Positions 18,023 to 27,690 of a DNA stretch of 64,000 nucleotides are shown here, one piece after another. Numbering within the stretch: position 1 is the stretch's first letter; each line of letters starts with the position of its first letter. The stretch spans positions 1 to 64,000 of the forward strand of contig NZ_BCNV01000005.1 in NCBI RefSeq assembly GCF_001570725.1, in the 5' to 3' direction. This DNA comes from Paenibacillus amylolyticus. GTDB taxonomy: Bacteria > Bacillota > Bacilli > Paenibacillales > Paenibacillaceae. The position numbers and the translations under genes were made by a program. The notes beneath the pieces are model-generated. The model made no database searches, was not told the origin of the DNA, and saw nothing but the letters and a program-made list of their open reading frames with translations.

Positions 18023-18373
18023 GTGTATAAAAGACTGCGTCTACGAAACCGGGCGGACTTTAGCCGCGTATACCGGTATGGGAAATCGTTTGCCAATCAT
18101 CAATTCGTGGTGTATGGCTGCCGCCGTAAAGATACGGAACAATTCCGGGTCGGCGTATCATGCAGCAAGAAAATCGGAAACGCTGTCGTACGCAACCGGA
18201 TGAGACGCATGATTAAGGAAATTGTTCGTCATCATGAGCATGAGATTGTCACGCAGATGGATCTGATTTTTATCGTCAGAAAAGGTGCACTGGACATGCC
18301 CTATAAGGAGATGGAAAAAAGCCTGCTCCATGCGATGCGCAAGGGCTCACTTTTGAAGTCGAGCAAGCGGTAA
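18023..18373 (+). CDS. rnpA: ribonuclease P protein component
   Basis: 116 aa, basic. It is the protein subunit that helps the RNase P RNA trim tRNA 5' ends. The RNase P signature is clear in KIGNAVVRNRMRRMIKE. The GTG start at 18023 has AAGGAG seven bases upstream. It is followed by yidC after 74 bp, as in the conserved rpmH-rnpA-yidC-jag block. Confidence 0.97.
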   Translation: MYKRLRLRNRADFSRVYRYGKSFANHQFVVYGCRRKDTEQFRVGVSCSKKIGNAVVRNRMRRMIKEIVRHHEHEIVTQMDLIFIVRKGALDMPYKEMEKSLLHAMRKGSLLKSSKR

Positions 18374-18447
18374 GCTTCGGTTTATTTGTCCTCCTAATTA
18401 TGGTATGATTTACGGTGGAATGGAATGGTTAAGAGAGGGGTTATGAA

Positions 18448-19326
18448 GTGTCGCGATTGAAGACATCAAAGGGGAAGTGGATTCTCCTCATTGCAGTCAT
18501 TGCAATGGTCACTGTACTCGCCGGATGTACTCCACAAGGAGCCGGGGTTACTACGGAAGATCTGAAGAATAGTGATTCTTTTTGGCAAGCCAATGTTGTG
18601 TACTGGTTCTCACTGGCGCTGGATACATTCGCTAACTGGTTCAAAGGTGAATATGGACTGGCCGTCCTCGTGATGGTGCTTATTGTACGGACATTAATTT
18701 TACCACTAACAATGAAACAGGTCCGTAGCTCCAAAGCTATGCAGGCCATTCAGCCGCAGCTGAAGGAGATTCAAGCCAAGTTTAAAGATACACCTGAGAA
18801 AGTTCAGCAAGAAACAATGAAGTTGTTTCAGGAGAACAAAGTTAATCCGATGGCGGGTTGTCTACCACTTCTGATTCAGATGCCGATTTACATCGCACTT
18901 TATAACTCAATTTACGGAAACTCCAGTCTGAGAACACATGATTTCTTGTGGCTCCAGCTCGGGGAACCGGATCACCTGTTTATTTTGCCAGTGCTGGCTG
19001 CGATCACAACATTCATTCAAACATGGATGATGATGCGTATGAACCCTGCACAGCAAGTGGGTCCGATGCAGTTTATGCTATGGGTATACCCGATTTTGAT
19101 CTTCGTAATGTCTTATCAGTTCCCGTCAGCACTTCCGCTGTACTGGTTCTACAGTAACATCTACACGATCGTGCAAAACTATTTCCTTTACCGGAATAAT
19201 GATAAAATCGTGGCTGAAGTCAACGTGAAGCAGAACAGCTCTTCCAAAAATGGAGCTAAACGCAAAAACGGTGGCAAAGCGACCGTCTCTGGAAAAGGGT
19301 CGAAAGGGGCCAAAAAATCGAAATGA
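18448..19326 (+). CDS. yidC: membrane protein insertase YidC/Oxa1 (SpoIIIJ type)
   Basis: 292 aa. It inserts and folds membrane proteins; the SpoIIIJ paralogue is also needed in the forespore in B. subtilis. An N-terminal lipoprotein signal ends VLAGC with Cys27 as lipid anchor, the Gram-positive form. Membrane segments follow, with the conserved GCLPLLIQMPIYIALY region and a second at ALPLYWFYSNIYTIVQNYFL. The C-terminal tail is strongly basic (about 40 residues rich in Lys), which fits ribosome binding. The GTG start at 18448 has AGAGGGG seven bases upstream. It overlaps jag by four bases. Confidence 0.96.
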   Translation: MSRLKTSKGKWILLIAVIAMVTVLAGCTPQGAGVTTEDLKNSDSFWQANVVYWFSLALDTFANWFKGEYGLAVLVMVLIVRTLILPLTMKQVRSSKAMQAIQPQLKEIQAKFKDTPEKVQQETMKLFQENKVNPMAGCLPLLIQMPIYIALYNSIYGNSSLRTHDFLWLQLGEPDHLFILPVLAAITTFIQTWMMMRMNPAQQVGPMQFMLWVYPILIFVMSYQFPSALPLYWFYSNIYTIVQNYFLYRNNDKIVAEVNVKQNSSSKNGAKRKNGGKATVSGKGSKGAKKSK

Positions 19327-20024
19327 CCAAAGTCATTACGTCAGGAAAAACCGTTGAAGATGCTGTAAACCAAGGATTGACCGAGCTTGGCGTAAGTCGG
19401 GACGAGGTCGAGATACAAGTGTTAGAGCAGCCGTCAAAAGGATTCCTGGGTTTGATCGGGGTGAAGGCGGCCAAAGTTGAAGTAAAACTATTGCCTGTAC
19501 CCGAAGTTGTTCAACAGCCGATCAAGCCAGCCGCACACCTACCTGAAGTAGATGCATTACTTGAGGGTGTTGCAGCTAAAAATCCCTATGAAGAAGCGGC
19601 TGCTTTCTTGAAAGAGGTCGCAGCAGGTATGGGACTGGATGTGGAAGTGCATATCAAAAAACAGCGTGACGGACATATCTTCAATATTGCCGGTGAAGAC
19701 CTGGGCATGATTATTGGCAGACGTGGACAGACGCTGGATGCGCTTCAGTATCTAACGAACATTGTAGCGAACCGATACTCGGAAAGCTTCGTTCGAATTG
19801 TGCTCGACGCGGAGAATTTCCGTCAACGTCGGCGGAAGACGCTGGAGGATCTGGCTGAACGGTTGGCTGGACAAGCTATCCGTACCGGCAAGGAAGTTGT
19901 ATTGGAGCCAATGCCTCCGCTAGAACGAAAAGTCATCCATGCAAAACTGCAGAATCACCCGCAGATTAAGACGTTAAGTAAGGGCGAAGAGCCTAATCGG
20001 CGTGTGGTTATTACCACGAAATAA
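19323..20024 (+). CDS. jag: RNA-binding protein Jag/KhpB
   Basis: 233 aa. The Jag_N domain (residues 1-55, with LEQPSKGFLGLIGVKAAKVEV) precedes a KH domain (GMIIGRRGQTLDALQYL) and a C-terminal R3H domain (NFRQRRRKTLEDLAERLA, RKVIHAKLQNHPQIKT). KhpB binds many RNAs and affects cell elongation in Gram-positives. Its start overlaps the yidC stop (ATGA), so the two are translationally coupled. Confidence 0.95.
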   Translation: MTKVITSGKTVEDAVNQGLTELGVSRDEVEIQVLEQPSKGFLGLIGVKAAKVEVKLLPVPEVVQQPIKPAAHLPEVDALLEGVAAKNPYEEAAAFLKEVAAGMGLDVEVHIKKQRDGHIFNIAGEDLGMIIGRRGQTLDALQYLTNIVANRYSESFVRIVLDAENFRQRRRKTLEDLAERLAGQAIRTGKEVVLEPMPPLERKVIHAKLQNHPQIKTLSKGEEPNRRVVITTK

Positions 20025-20039
20025 CACGAAATTGAAGAC

Positions 20040-20079
20040 GCAATGGCTTCCTGCCCGGTGCAGAAGCCATTGCTTTTTT
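20040..20079 (+). terminator. terminator of the rnpA-yidC-jag unit
   Basis: GCAATGGCTTC (20040-20050) pairs perfectly with GAAGCCATTGC (20063-20073) and is followed by six T. Confidence 0.9.
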
Positions 20080-20236
20080 CGTACAGAAGCAATTTGAGCA
20101 GGTACGTAACACAGGTAAACAGTGAAACTTAATAAGATAAGTGGCATGTCATATGATATATCATTAATAGATTTGAAAATGAATATGGCGTCCCCTGAGG
20201 GGCGGCAATTTTAAAATAGAGCAAGGAGAGATAACC

Positions 20237-21613
20237 ATGATCAGTGATACGATCACAGCGATATCAACGGCTGTCGGAGAGGCGGGTATCGCCGTGATCC
20301 GGGTCAGCGGCCCGGAAGCAGTGTCGGAGACGGAAAAGATTTTTCGCAGTAAAACGCCTTTAACTCAAGCAGCATCTCATACGGTTCATTATGGTCATAT
20401 CATAGATCCGGCGAGCGGCGAGAAGATCGAGGAAGTGCTGGTTACAGTTATGCGAGCACCTCGGTCGTTCACAACAGAAGATGTGGTGGAGATCAGTGCA
20501 CATGGTGGTGTGGTGTCCGTAAAACGGGTCATGGACCTGCTATTGCAGCTCGATATTCGTCTGGCTGAACCCGGCGAGTTCACGAAGCGTGCTTTCCTTA
20601 ATGGGCGGATTGACCTGTCTCAGGCTGAAGGTGTCATGGATCTTATTCGTTCCAAATCGGACCGGGCTTTCTCGGTTGCACTGAAACAGGTTGAAGGCAA
20701 ACTGTCTTCCAAACTGCGCGATCTACGATATACTCTGGTGGAAACACTGGCTCATATTGAAGTGAATATCGATTATCCAGAGCATGATGTGGAGTCGTTA
20801 ACTTCTGATTTTATTAAAGAAAAGTCCAGTCAGGTTATGACTGAAATTGATAAATTGCTGACTACAGCAGAGCAAGGAAAGATCCTGCGAGAAGGTATCA
20901 CGACGGCTATCGTTGGACGACCTAACGTAGGGAAATCCTCATTAATGAATACACTTGCGCAAGACAATCGAGCTATCGTGACGGACATTCCAGGAACAAC
21001 TCGTGACGTGATCGAGGAATTCATTACGATTAATAATATTCCGCTGAAGTTGCTGGATACGGCAGGAATCCGGGAAACGATGGACGTCGTAGAGAAGATC
21101 GGGGTAGAACGCTCTCGCTCTGCGGTAAGTGAAGCCGATCTGATCTTAATGGTTGTGAATGCTGCGGAGCCACTTCATCCCGATGAGATTGAATTATTGG
21201 AACAAATCCGCGGTAGACAATCGATAATCATTATGAATAAAATGGACTTAACGCCACAGGTAGAACGTGACGTGCTGCTTCGTTACATTCCGGAAGAGCG
21301 GCTTGTACCGATGTCGGTGAAAGATGATCTGGGTGTAGATCGACTGGAAGATGCCATCTCTACGCTATTCTTCAGTGGTAAGCTGGAGTCCGCAGACCTG
21401 ACTTATGTCAGTAATGTGCGTCATATTGCTTTGCTCAAAAAAGCGAAGCAGTCCCTGGTGGATGCCTATGAAGCGGCAGAACAGTTCATTCCAATCGATA
21501 TGATTCAGATTGATGTTCGTTTGGCGTGGGAGCATTTGGGTGAGATTGTTGGAGATACAGCACATGATGCATTAATTGATCAGATTTTCTCCCAGTTCTG
21601 CCTAGGAAAGTAA
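20237..21613 (+). CDS. mnmE: tRNA uridine-5-carboxymethylaminomethyl modification GTPase MnmE
   Basis: 458 aa. With MnmG it installs cmnm5 at wobble U34 of tRNAs. The N-terminal folate-binding domain precedes a helical domain that holds an inserted G domain (GRPNVGKSS, DIPGTTRD, DTAGIRE, NKMD). It ends in the catalytic FCLGK. The ATG has GGAG upstream. mnmG follows after 180 bp, and the products form one complex. Confidence 0.98.
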   Translation: MISDTITAISTAVGEAGIAVIRVSGPEAVSETEKIFRSKTPLTQAASHTVHYGHIIDPASGEKIEEVLVTVMRAPRSFTTEDVVEISAHGGVVSVKRVMDLLLQLDIRLAEPGEFTKRAFLNGRIDLSQAEGVMDLIRSKSDRAFSVALKQVEGKLSSKLRDLRYTLVETLAHIEVNIDYPEHDVESLTSDFIKEKSSQVMTEIDKLLTTAEQGKILREGITTAIVGRPNVGKSSLMNTLAQDNRAIVTDIPGTTRDVIEEFITINNIPLKLLDTAGIRETMDVVEKIGVERSRSAVSEADLILMVVNAAEPLHPDEIELLEQIRGRQSIIIMNKMDLTPQVERDVLLRYIPEERLVPMSVKDDLGVDRLEDAISTLFFSGKLESADLTYVSNVRHIALLKKAKQSLVDAYEAAEQFIPIDMIQIDVRLAWEHLGEIVGDTAHDALIDQIFSQFCLGK

Positions 21614-21793
21614 AAATAATATACTGCCGATTGACTTAAATCGTAGTGTATGATGGAGAGGTACAATTTCTGCCTGTTGTCAAAGGATGGAATGATATTG
21701 TAGCCATTACGTGTTGGTTTCATATAGATAGGAATGCAAGTTCCGATGAACGGTTAGAAGTATTTCGTTTTCATTATAAGGAGGTAAACAGGA

Positions 21794-23683
21794 ATGGCTT
21801 TTGATGGCGGCAGTTATGATGTTATCGTCGTTGGTGCAGGACATGCTGGTGTGGAATCCGCGCTGGCCGCAGCCCGTATGGGGTCCAAAACACTGATGAT
21901 TACGATCAATCTCGATATGGTAGCCTTTATGCCTTGTAACCCATCCATTGGGGGACCGGCCAAAGGACATGTTGTGCGTGAGATTGATGCACTTGGTGGA
22001 GAAATGGGACGGAATATCGATAAGACCTTTATTCAGATGCGGATGCTTAACACGGGTAAAGGGCCTGCTGTTCACGCGCTTCGTGCTCAGGCGGATAAAT
22101 TCTCCTACCAGCATAAGATGAAGGAAACGATGGAGAATGAACGTAATCTGACCATGCGTCAGGGTATGGTTGATCGACTGATCGTTGAAGATGGAAAGTG
22201 TGTAGGAGTCGTGACTCAGACCGGAACTGAGTATCGGGCCAAAGCAGTCGTTCTGACGACAGGCACTTACTTGCGCGGTAAAGTAATTATGGGTGAGTTG
22301 ATGTATGAGAGTGGACCGAACAATCAACAGCCATCTCTTAAATTGTCAGAGCATTTGCGTGAACTGGGCTTCGATCTGGTTCGTTTCAAAACAGGTACAC
22401 CACCACGTGTACACAAGGATACGATTGATTTTAGTAAAACCGAAATTCAGCCTGGCGATGATGAGCCGAAGTTCTTTTCCTATGAAACAGAATCTTCTAA
22501 TAATGAGCAACTGCCTTGCTGGTTGACGTATACATCTGTGGAAACACATCAGATTATTAATGATAATCTGCATCGTGCACCGATGTTTTCCGGTGTGATT
22601 GAAGGGACTGGACCGCGTTACTGTCCATCTATCGAGGATAAAATTGTTCGGTTTAGCGACAAACCGAAACATCAGATTTTCCTGGAGCCGGAAGGCAAAA
22701 ATACATCGGAGTATTATGTGCAGGGGCTATCTACGAGTCTGCCAGAAGACGTTCAGCTTGCGGTTCTGCGTTCGATTCCAGGTATGGAAAAAGTAGAAAT
22801 GATGCGTAACGGTTATGCGATTGAATACGATGCGATGGTGCCTACACAATTGTGGCCATCCCTTGAAACCAAACGTCTGCCAGGTCTGTTCACAGCCGGT
22901 CAGATTAACGGTACTTCCGGTTATGAAGAAGCGGCTGGACAAGGCGTTATGGCCGGCATTAATGCAGCGCGCAAAGTACAAGACAAAGAGCCGATTGTGC
23001 TTGATCGTTCCCAAGGTTATATTGGCGTGCTAATTGATGATCTGGTAACAAAGGGTACGAATGAACCTTATCGTCTGTTGACTTCACGTGCCGAGTATCG
23101 TCTGTTGCTTCGCCATGATAATGCAGATATGCGTTTGACGGAAATCGGACATGACATTGGACTGATTCCTGAAGATCGTTATGCGAAATTCCTGGATAAA
23201 AAGGCGAAAGTCGAGCAGGAAGTCGCGCGTCTGAAAGTGGCTAAAGCTCGCCCGGTTGAAGTGAACGCGAAATTGGAAGAGTACGGATCTACACCTATTC
23301 AGGATGGAAGTACGTTGCTTACCTTGCTTCGTCGCCCAGAGCTGGGGTATGAACTGATTGAACAGCTTTCACCATCTGAGGTAGAACTGACAGCAGATAT
23401 GAAAGAACAAGTCGAAATACAAATTAAATATGCGGGTTATATTGAGAAACAATTGATCCACGTGGAACGTTTGCAAAAGATGGAGAAAAAGAAAATTCCG
23501 GACACTATCGTATATGATGAGATTCATGGTCTGGCTATGGAAGCCAAGCAGAAGCTCGCTACGATTCGTCCAATCTCGATTGGTCAGGCTTCTCGTATTG
23601 CTGGAGTTACTCCTGCCGACATCTCCATTCTGCTGGTCTACCTGGAGCATTATAACCGTGTAACCGCAGCAAGGGGACAATAA
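21794..23683 (+). CDS. mnmG: tRNA uridine-5-carboxymethylaminomethyl modification enzyme MnmG (GidA)
   Basis: 629 aa. This is the FAD- and NADH-dependent partner of MnmE. The FAD fold is at the N-terminus (VIVVGAGHAGVESALAAARMG), followed by the family signature CNPSIGGPAKGHVVREIDALGG. The C-terminal helical domain (RIAGVTPADISILLVYLE) contacts MnmE. The ATG has AAGGAGG upstream. It overlaps rsmG by one base (TAATG). Confidence 0.98.
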   Translation: MAFDGGSYDVIVVGAGHAGVESALAAARMGSKTLMITINLDMVAFMPCNPSIGGPAKGHVVREIDALGGEMGRNIDKTFIQMRMLNTGKGPAVHALRAQADKFSYQHKMKETMENERNLTMRQGMVDRLIVEDGKCVGVVTQTGTEYRAKAVVLTTGTYLRGKVIMGELMYESGPNNQQPSLKLSEHLRELGFDLVRFKTGTPPRVHKDTIDFSKTEIQPGDDEPKFFSYETESSNNEQLPCWLTYTSVETHQIINDNLHRAPMFSGVIEGTGPRYCPSIEDKIVRFSDKPKHQIFLEPEGKNTSEYYVQGLSTSLPEDVQLAVLRSIPGMEKVEMMRNGYAIEYDAMVPTQLWPSLETKRLPGLFTAGQINGTSGYEEAAGQGVMAGINAARKVQDKEPIVLDRSQGYIGVLIDDLVTKGTNEPYRLLTSRAEYRLLLRHDNADMRLTEIGHDIGLIPEDRYAKFLDKKAKVEQEVARLKVAKARPVEVNAKLEEYGSTPIQDGSTLLTLLRRPELGYELIEQLSPSEVELTADMKEQVEIQIKYAGYIEKQLIHVERLQKMEKKKIPDTIVYDEIHGLAMEAKQKLATIRPISIGQASRIAGVTPADISILLVYLEHYNRVTAARGQ

Positions 23684-24405
23684 TGGACGATATTCAACAG
23701 CAACTGCAGCGGCGCTTAAAGAAACATGGATTAGAGCTGGGAGAACTCCAATTGGAGCAATTCGAACTGTATTATCAGGAACTGGTATCCTGGAATGAAA
23801 AGATGAATCTGACCGGTATCACGGATCGGGAGCAAGTGTATACCAAGCATTTCTATGATTCGGTATCGCTGGCCTTTTATACAGACATGACCAAAGTGAA
23901 TAAGCTTGCTGACATTGGATCTGGAGCGGGTTTTCCTGGGTTACCCCTGAAAATCTGTTTCCCGCACATTAAGCTGACGATCATTGATTCATTAAATAAA
24001 CGGATTGGCTTCCTACAGCATGTGGTAGATATCCTTGGCCTGACAGACGTGGAGTTGGTCCATGGACGTGCTGAAGAGATTGGACGCAAAGAAGGGTATC
24101 GTGACAGTTATGATCTCGTTACGGCACGTGCAGTAGCCAAGCTGGCTGTGCTTAATGAATTCTGTCTTCCTTTTGTTCGTAAAAGTGGAATATTCGCTGC
24201 CATGAAGGGCGGAGACCCGCGTGAAGAAATGAAGGAAGCGGAGTTCAGCTTCAATCAGCTGAAAGGACGGGTAAAAGCCGTTCATCCATTTCAGCTACCG
24301 GTTGAAGAATCAGAGCGTCATATCATCTTGATTCAGAAATTTGATAAGACACCATATAAGTATCCACGCAAACCAGGCACTCCAATGAAGACTCCGCTGG
24401 TATAG
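23683..24405 (+). CDS. rsmG: 16S rRNA (guanine-N7)-methyltransferase RsmG (GidB)
   Basis: 240 aa. It methylates G527 of 16S rRNA. The SAM-binding motif is ADIGSGAGFPGLPLKI. The N-terminal region WNEKMNLTGITDREQVYTKHFYDSVS is characteristic. Its loss is a known route to low-level streptomycin resistance. It is coupled to mnmG through TAATG. A parS-bearing hairpin follows. Confidence 0.97.
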   Translation: MDDIQQQLQRRLKKHGLELGELQLEQFELYYQELVSWNEKMNLTGITDREQVYTKHFYDSVSLAFYTDMTKVNKLADIGSGAGFPGLPLKICFPHIKLTIIDSLNKRIGFLQHVVDILGLTDVELVHGRAEEIGRKEGYRDSYDLVTARAVAKLAVLNEFCLPFVRKSGIFAAMKGGDPREEMKEAEFSFNQLKGRVKAVHPFQLPVEESERHIILIQKFDKTPYKYPRKPGTPMKTPLV

Positions 24406-24467
24406 TTGCGTGTTGATTCTGAAGTAAGTCAAAACGAACTGAATAGAATTTTAGACATGGATAAAGA

Positions 24468-24498
24468 GGATGTTTCACGTGAAACATCTTCTTTTTTT
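24468..24498 (+). terminator. hairpin terminator after rsmG, built on a parS site
   Basis: GATGTTTCACGTGAAACATC forms a 10-bp perfect palindrome (24469-24488) followed by TTCTTTTTTT, so it would act as a terminator. The same bases are a full parS site. Confidence 0.75.
24471..24486. promoter_or_regulatory. parS site
   Basis: TGTTTCACGTGAAACA is a perfect match to the 16-bp parS consensus bound by Spo0J/ParB. It lies between rsmG and noc, about 2.2 kb before parB and within 14 kb of the origin. The rest of the 519-bp rsmG-noc gap shows no gene. Confidence 0.95.
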
Positions 24499-24924
24499 GT
24501 CTCCTAAAATGGAGGACTGGCTCAACATCACAGATACTTCCTATTACATATCTTTTTAAATATGTGTAATGATCGATTCCAACGCGCAGTAACTCATAAA
24601 CATTTTCAAGAATTATATGTGTACAAGTCGTCATATTCCCAATATTCACAAAGAAAAAGCAGGAAAATAAGCAGAGTTTAAAGAATAGGTAAGCATAGGA
24701 TTATGATAGAAAAGATGATAGAATAGAAGTATCCGATCCTGGGTTACAGTGATCATAGAGTATATGTATAGATAGATGGATATGCGTTCAATGTTGCATG
24801 ACGGGAAGCGTTATGAAAGGCAAAACTTATTCCAAGAACGATGCATGTGAAGGGTCGCTTATTGAATAAGAAGCACCTGCAAAGACTGTGGGAGCTATTA
24901 CGAAACTAGGTGGTAATCTGCGGA

Positions 24925-25743
24925 ATGAAAGAACAATTTTCGAAGTTGTTTGGTTTGGCGGAGCGCAATAACGGAGATGAGATCAAACAGATTCCGGTTA
25001 ATGAAATTGTGAGCAGCCCATATCAACCCCGTACTATTTTTGATGATGATAAAATTGATGAGTTGTTGCAGACGATTAAAACACATGGCGTAATTCAGCC
25101 TATTGTCGTTCGCGTGCGAAATGGATCATATGAGATTATTGCCGGGGAACGTCGCTGGCGTGCAGTTCGAAAACTGGGTCTGGATACGATTCCAGCCATT
25201 GTGCGTGAATTCAACGATTCTCAGGCCGCATCCATTGCACTGATTGAGAACTTGCAACGTGAAGGATTGACTTCGATAGAAGAAGCCGTGGCCTATCAGA
25301 AACTGATTGACTTGCATCAACTGACACAGGAAAGTCTTGCACAACGACTCGGCAAAAGCCAGTCAACCATCGCCAACAAAATTCGGTTGTTACAACTCCC
25401 GGAAGGCATTAAGGCCGCATTAATGGAACGAAAAATTTCTGAACGGCATGCAAGAGCATTACTTTCTCTCGATACGGAAGAACTACAGATGAAGTTGCTC
25501 GGTGAGATTATTGAAAAAGAATTGAATGTGAAACAGACAGAGGCGCGTGTTGCTTTCTACAAGGAATCTTCCAAGATTAAAAAATCCAAACGTGTTTCCT
25601 TTACCAAGGACGTAAGACTTGCACTTAATACAATTCGCCAATCCATTGATATGGTAACTGGCTCTGGTCTGGACATCAAAACAAAAGAAGCCGACCATGA
25701 GGATCATTACGAGATCGTTATTCATATTCCCAAACGCAAATAA
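24925..25743 (+). CDS. noc: nucleoid occlusion protein Noc
   Basis: 272 aa, ParB-like. The N-terminus MKEQFSKLFGL matches the Noc membrane-targeting helix. The CTP-binding ParB N domain has ENLQREGLTSIEEAVAYQ, then a helix-turn-helix (TQESLAQRLGKSQSTIANKIRLL). Noc blocks FtsZ assembly over the chromosome. I separate it from the ParB paralogue at 26684 by this N-terminus and by position before parA. The ATG at 24925 gives the family start, with AGGTGG 11 bases upstream; an in-frame GTG at 24910 would add five residues. Confidence 0.93.
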   Translation: MKEQFSKLFGLAERNNGDEIKQIPVNEIVSSPYQPRTIFDDDKIDELLQTIKTHGVIQPIVVRVRNGSYEIIAGERRWRAVRKLGLDTIPAIVREFNDSQAASIALIENLQREGLTSIEEAVAYQKLIDLHQLTQESLAQRLGKSQSTIANKIRLLQLPEGIKAALMERKISERHARALLSLDTEELQMKLLGEIIEKELNVKQTEARVAFYKESSKIKKSKRVSFTKDVRLALNTIRQSIDMVTGSGLDIKTKEADHEDHYEIVIHIPKRK

Positions 25744-25929
25744 TTGAAGCTTATGGCGGCAATGAGCCGCTTTTTATGTCTATAAAGCAAGTCTGGCTTG
25801 AAATTTTCAAAGAACGGTATATTGAGGAAATGGTAGTTGTTGTTTGTGTGGACGATAGCCGCCTGCTTTTTGTTAACAATATCTCACAACCTACAAGAAA
25901 AGACTCCTATTTTATTTGAGGTGAAGTAA

Positions 25930-26691
25930 TTGTCTAAGATTATGGCCGTAGCAAATCAAAAGGGCGGTGTGGGGAAAACGACGACATCTGTTAACTTGGG
26001 TGCAGGACTGGCTTCACTCGGGAAAAGAGTATTGCTTGTCGATATTGACCCTCAGGGGAATACAACCAGCGGAGTCGGAATCAATAAAGCAGATGTGGCT
26101 AATTGCATATATGATGTCATTATAAATGAGGTTCCTCCTCAAGAAGCAATTGTGGAGACTCAGATTGAAGGCCTTCATATCATACCTGCAACGATTCAAC
26201 TTGCCGGAGCCGAGATCGAATTGGTGTCCACGATATCACGGGAAGTTCGCCTGAAAAAATCACTCGCCATGGTGAAAAAAAACTATGATTACATACTGAT
26301 CGATTGCCCACCATCCCTCGGTATGTTGACGATCAATTCGTTGACCGCTTCCGATTCGGTGATCATTCCGATTCAGTGTGAGTATTACGCACTTGAAGGA
26401 TTAAGCCAGCTGCTTAATACGGTTCGTTTGGTACAAAAACATCTGAATACATCCCTACAGATTGAAGGGGTATTGCTGACGATGTTTGATGCACGGACCA
26501 ATCTAGGGATACAGGTTATTGAAGAAGTGAAAAAGTATTTTCAACAAAAAGTATATCAAACGATTATTCCGCGCAACGTACGACTTAGCGAAGCACCATC
26601 TCATGGTCAATCGATTATCACGTATGACCCTCGCTCAAGAGGGGCGGAAGTATATTTAGAGCTCGCAAAGGAAGTGATTTCTTATGAGTAA
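25930..26691 (+). CDS. parA: chromosome partitioning ATPase ParA (Soj)
   Basis: 253 aa. Deviant Walker A KGGVGKTT near the N-terminus, Walker B-like YILIDCPPSLG. Soj acts with Spo0J on origin segregation and regulates DnaA. The start is TTG at 25930 with GAGGTG six bases upstream, giving MSKIMAVANQKGG. It overlaps parB by eight bases. Confidence 0.97.
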   Translation: MSKIMAVANQKGGVGKTTTSVNLGAGLASLGKRVLLVDIDPQGNTTSGVGINKADVANCIYDVIINEVPPQEAIVETQIEGLHIIPATIQLAGAEIELVSTISREVRLKKSLAMVKKNYDYILIDCPPSLGMLTINSLTASDSVIIPIQCEYYALEGLSQLLNTVRLVQKHLNTSLQIEGVLLTMFDARTNLGIQVIEEVKKYFQQKVYQTIIPRNVRLSEAPSHGQSIITYDPRSRGAEVYLELAKEVISYE

Positions 26692-27529
26692 GCGGCTTGG
26701 AAAAGGTCTTGATGCCCTCATTCCTTCGCTTTCAATTAATGACGATGATAAAGTCGTAGAAATCCCGATTAGTCAACTGCGGGCTAACCCCTATCAACCA
26801 CGTAAGGTCTTTGATGAGGGCGCAATACATGAACTGGCTGAGTCTATCCGTCAGCATGGTGTCATACAACCTATTATTGTTCGTCCTGTATTACGAGGGT
26901 ATGAGATTATTGCCGGAGAACGTCGGTTTAGAGCTTCGCAATATTGTGGTAATGCCACCGTACCCGCTGTAGTCCGCAATTTTAGTGATCAGCAGGTAAT
27001 GGAGATTGCGTTGATTGAGAACCTGCAACGGGAGAATCTGAATGCCATGGAAGTTGCAGTTGCTTATCAGGGGTTAATGGACCAATTCGCGTTGACTCAG
27101 GAAGAGTTGTCTGTAAAAGTCGGTAAATCACGCTCTCACATTGCTAACTTCTTGCGTCTGTTATCATTACCAGAAGAAGTAAAGGATCATGTTTCACGTG
27201 GAACATTATCAATGGGACATGCACGTGCGATCGTGGGTGTTAAAGACGAAGTTATGGTGAAGCAACTTGCCAAACAAACCATTGATCAGCAATGGAGTGT
27301 GCGTGAGTTGGAGGAAGCTGTTCAACAACTGGATCGTTCCAAGACGGGTGAGGCCAAAGCCAAATCGAAGTTGAAGAAGAAAGATCCATTCATTGATACG
27401 TTAGAGGAATCGCTGCGTGAACGTTTCAAGACAACAGTGAAAATCAAGCACAACAAAGATAAAGGTAAAATTGAGCTCAACTACTACAGTCAACAGGATC
27501 TGGAACGGCTATTGGAATTGTTGCAATAA
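26684..27529 (+). CDS. parB: chromosome partitioning protein ParB (Spo0J)
   Basis: 281 aa. It begins MSKRLGKGLDALIPS, the N-terminal motif that stimulates Soj. The CTP-binding motif region is GERRFRA and ENLQRENLNAMEVAVAYQ, then a helix-turn-helix (LSVKVGKSRSHIANFLRLL) and a C-terminal dimer domain. It loads at parS and spreads as a CTP-dependent clamp. Its own coding sequence contains a parS site. Start overlaps parA. Confidence 0.97.
   Translation: MSKRLGKGLDALIPSLSINDDDKVVEIPISQLRANPYQPRKVFDEGAIHELAESIRQHGVIQPIIVRPVLRGYEIIAGERRFRASQYCGNATVPAVVRNFSDQQVMEIALIENLQRENLNAMEVAVAYQGLMDQFALTQEELSVKVGKSRSHIANFLRLLSLPEEVKDHVSRGTLSMGHARAIVGVKDEVMVKQLAKQTIDQQWSVRELEEAVQQLDRSKTGEAKAKSKLKKKDPFIDTLEESLRERFKTTVKIKHNKDKGKIELNYYSQQDLERLLELLQ
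27189..27204. promoter_or_regulatory. parS site inside parB
   Basis: TGTTTCACGTGGAACA matches the parS consensus TGTTNCACGTGAAACA at 15 of 16 positions. B. subtilis also has a parS inside spo0J, so the location is conserved. Confidence 0.9.
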
Positions 27530-27576
27530 TAGTCGGATCGATGATTCATTAACAACATGCGGGGCTTACTCATGTC

Positions 27577-27622
27577 ATGACATATCGCCTCTGTACCATG
27601 GAGAAACGATATGTCATTCTTT
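27577..27622 (+). terminator. terminator after parAB
   Basis: ATGACATATCG (27577-27587) pairs perfectly with CGATATGTCAT (27607-27617) and is followed by TCTTTG. The T run is short, so efficiency is uncertain. Confidence 0.55.
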
Positions 27623-27690
27623 GTTTGCAGGGTTATATGTGCAATATGTGCAGGCGAATAATTAATTAATGGGACAGAGGTGGTTGTAAG

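Noticed and set aside
20150..20166. Palindrome ATGATATATCAT before mnmE as an operator
   Set aside because: Short and entirely AT-rich; likely by chance.
24925..25743. Calling this gene a second parB
   Set aside because: The MKEQFSKLFG N-terminus and the place before parA fit Noc; the parA-linked paralogue with MSKRLGKGLDALIPS is ParB.
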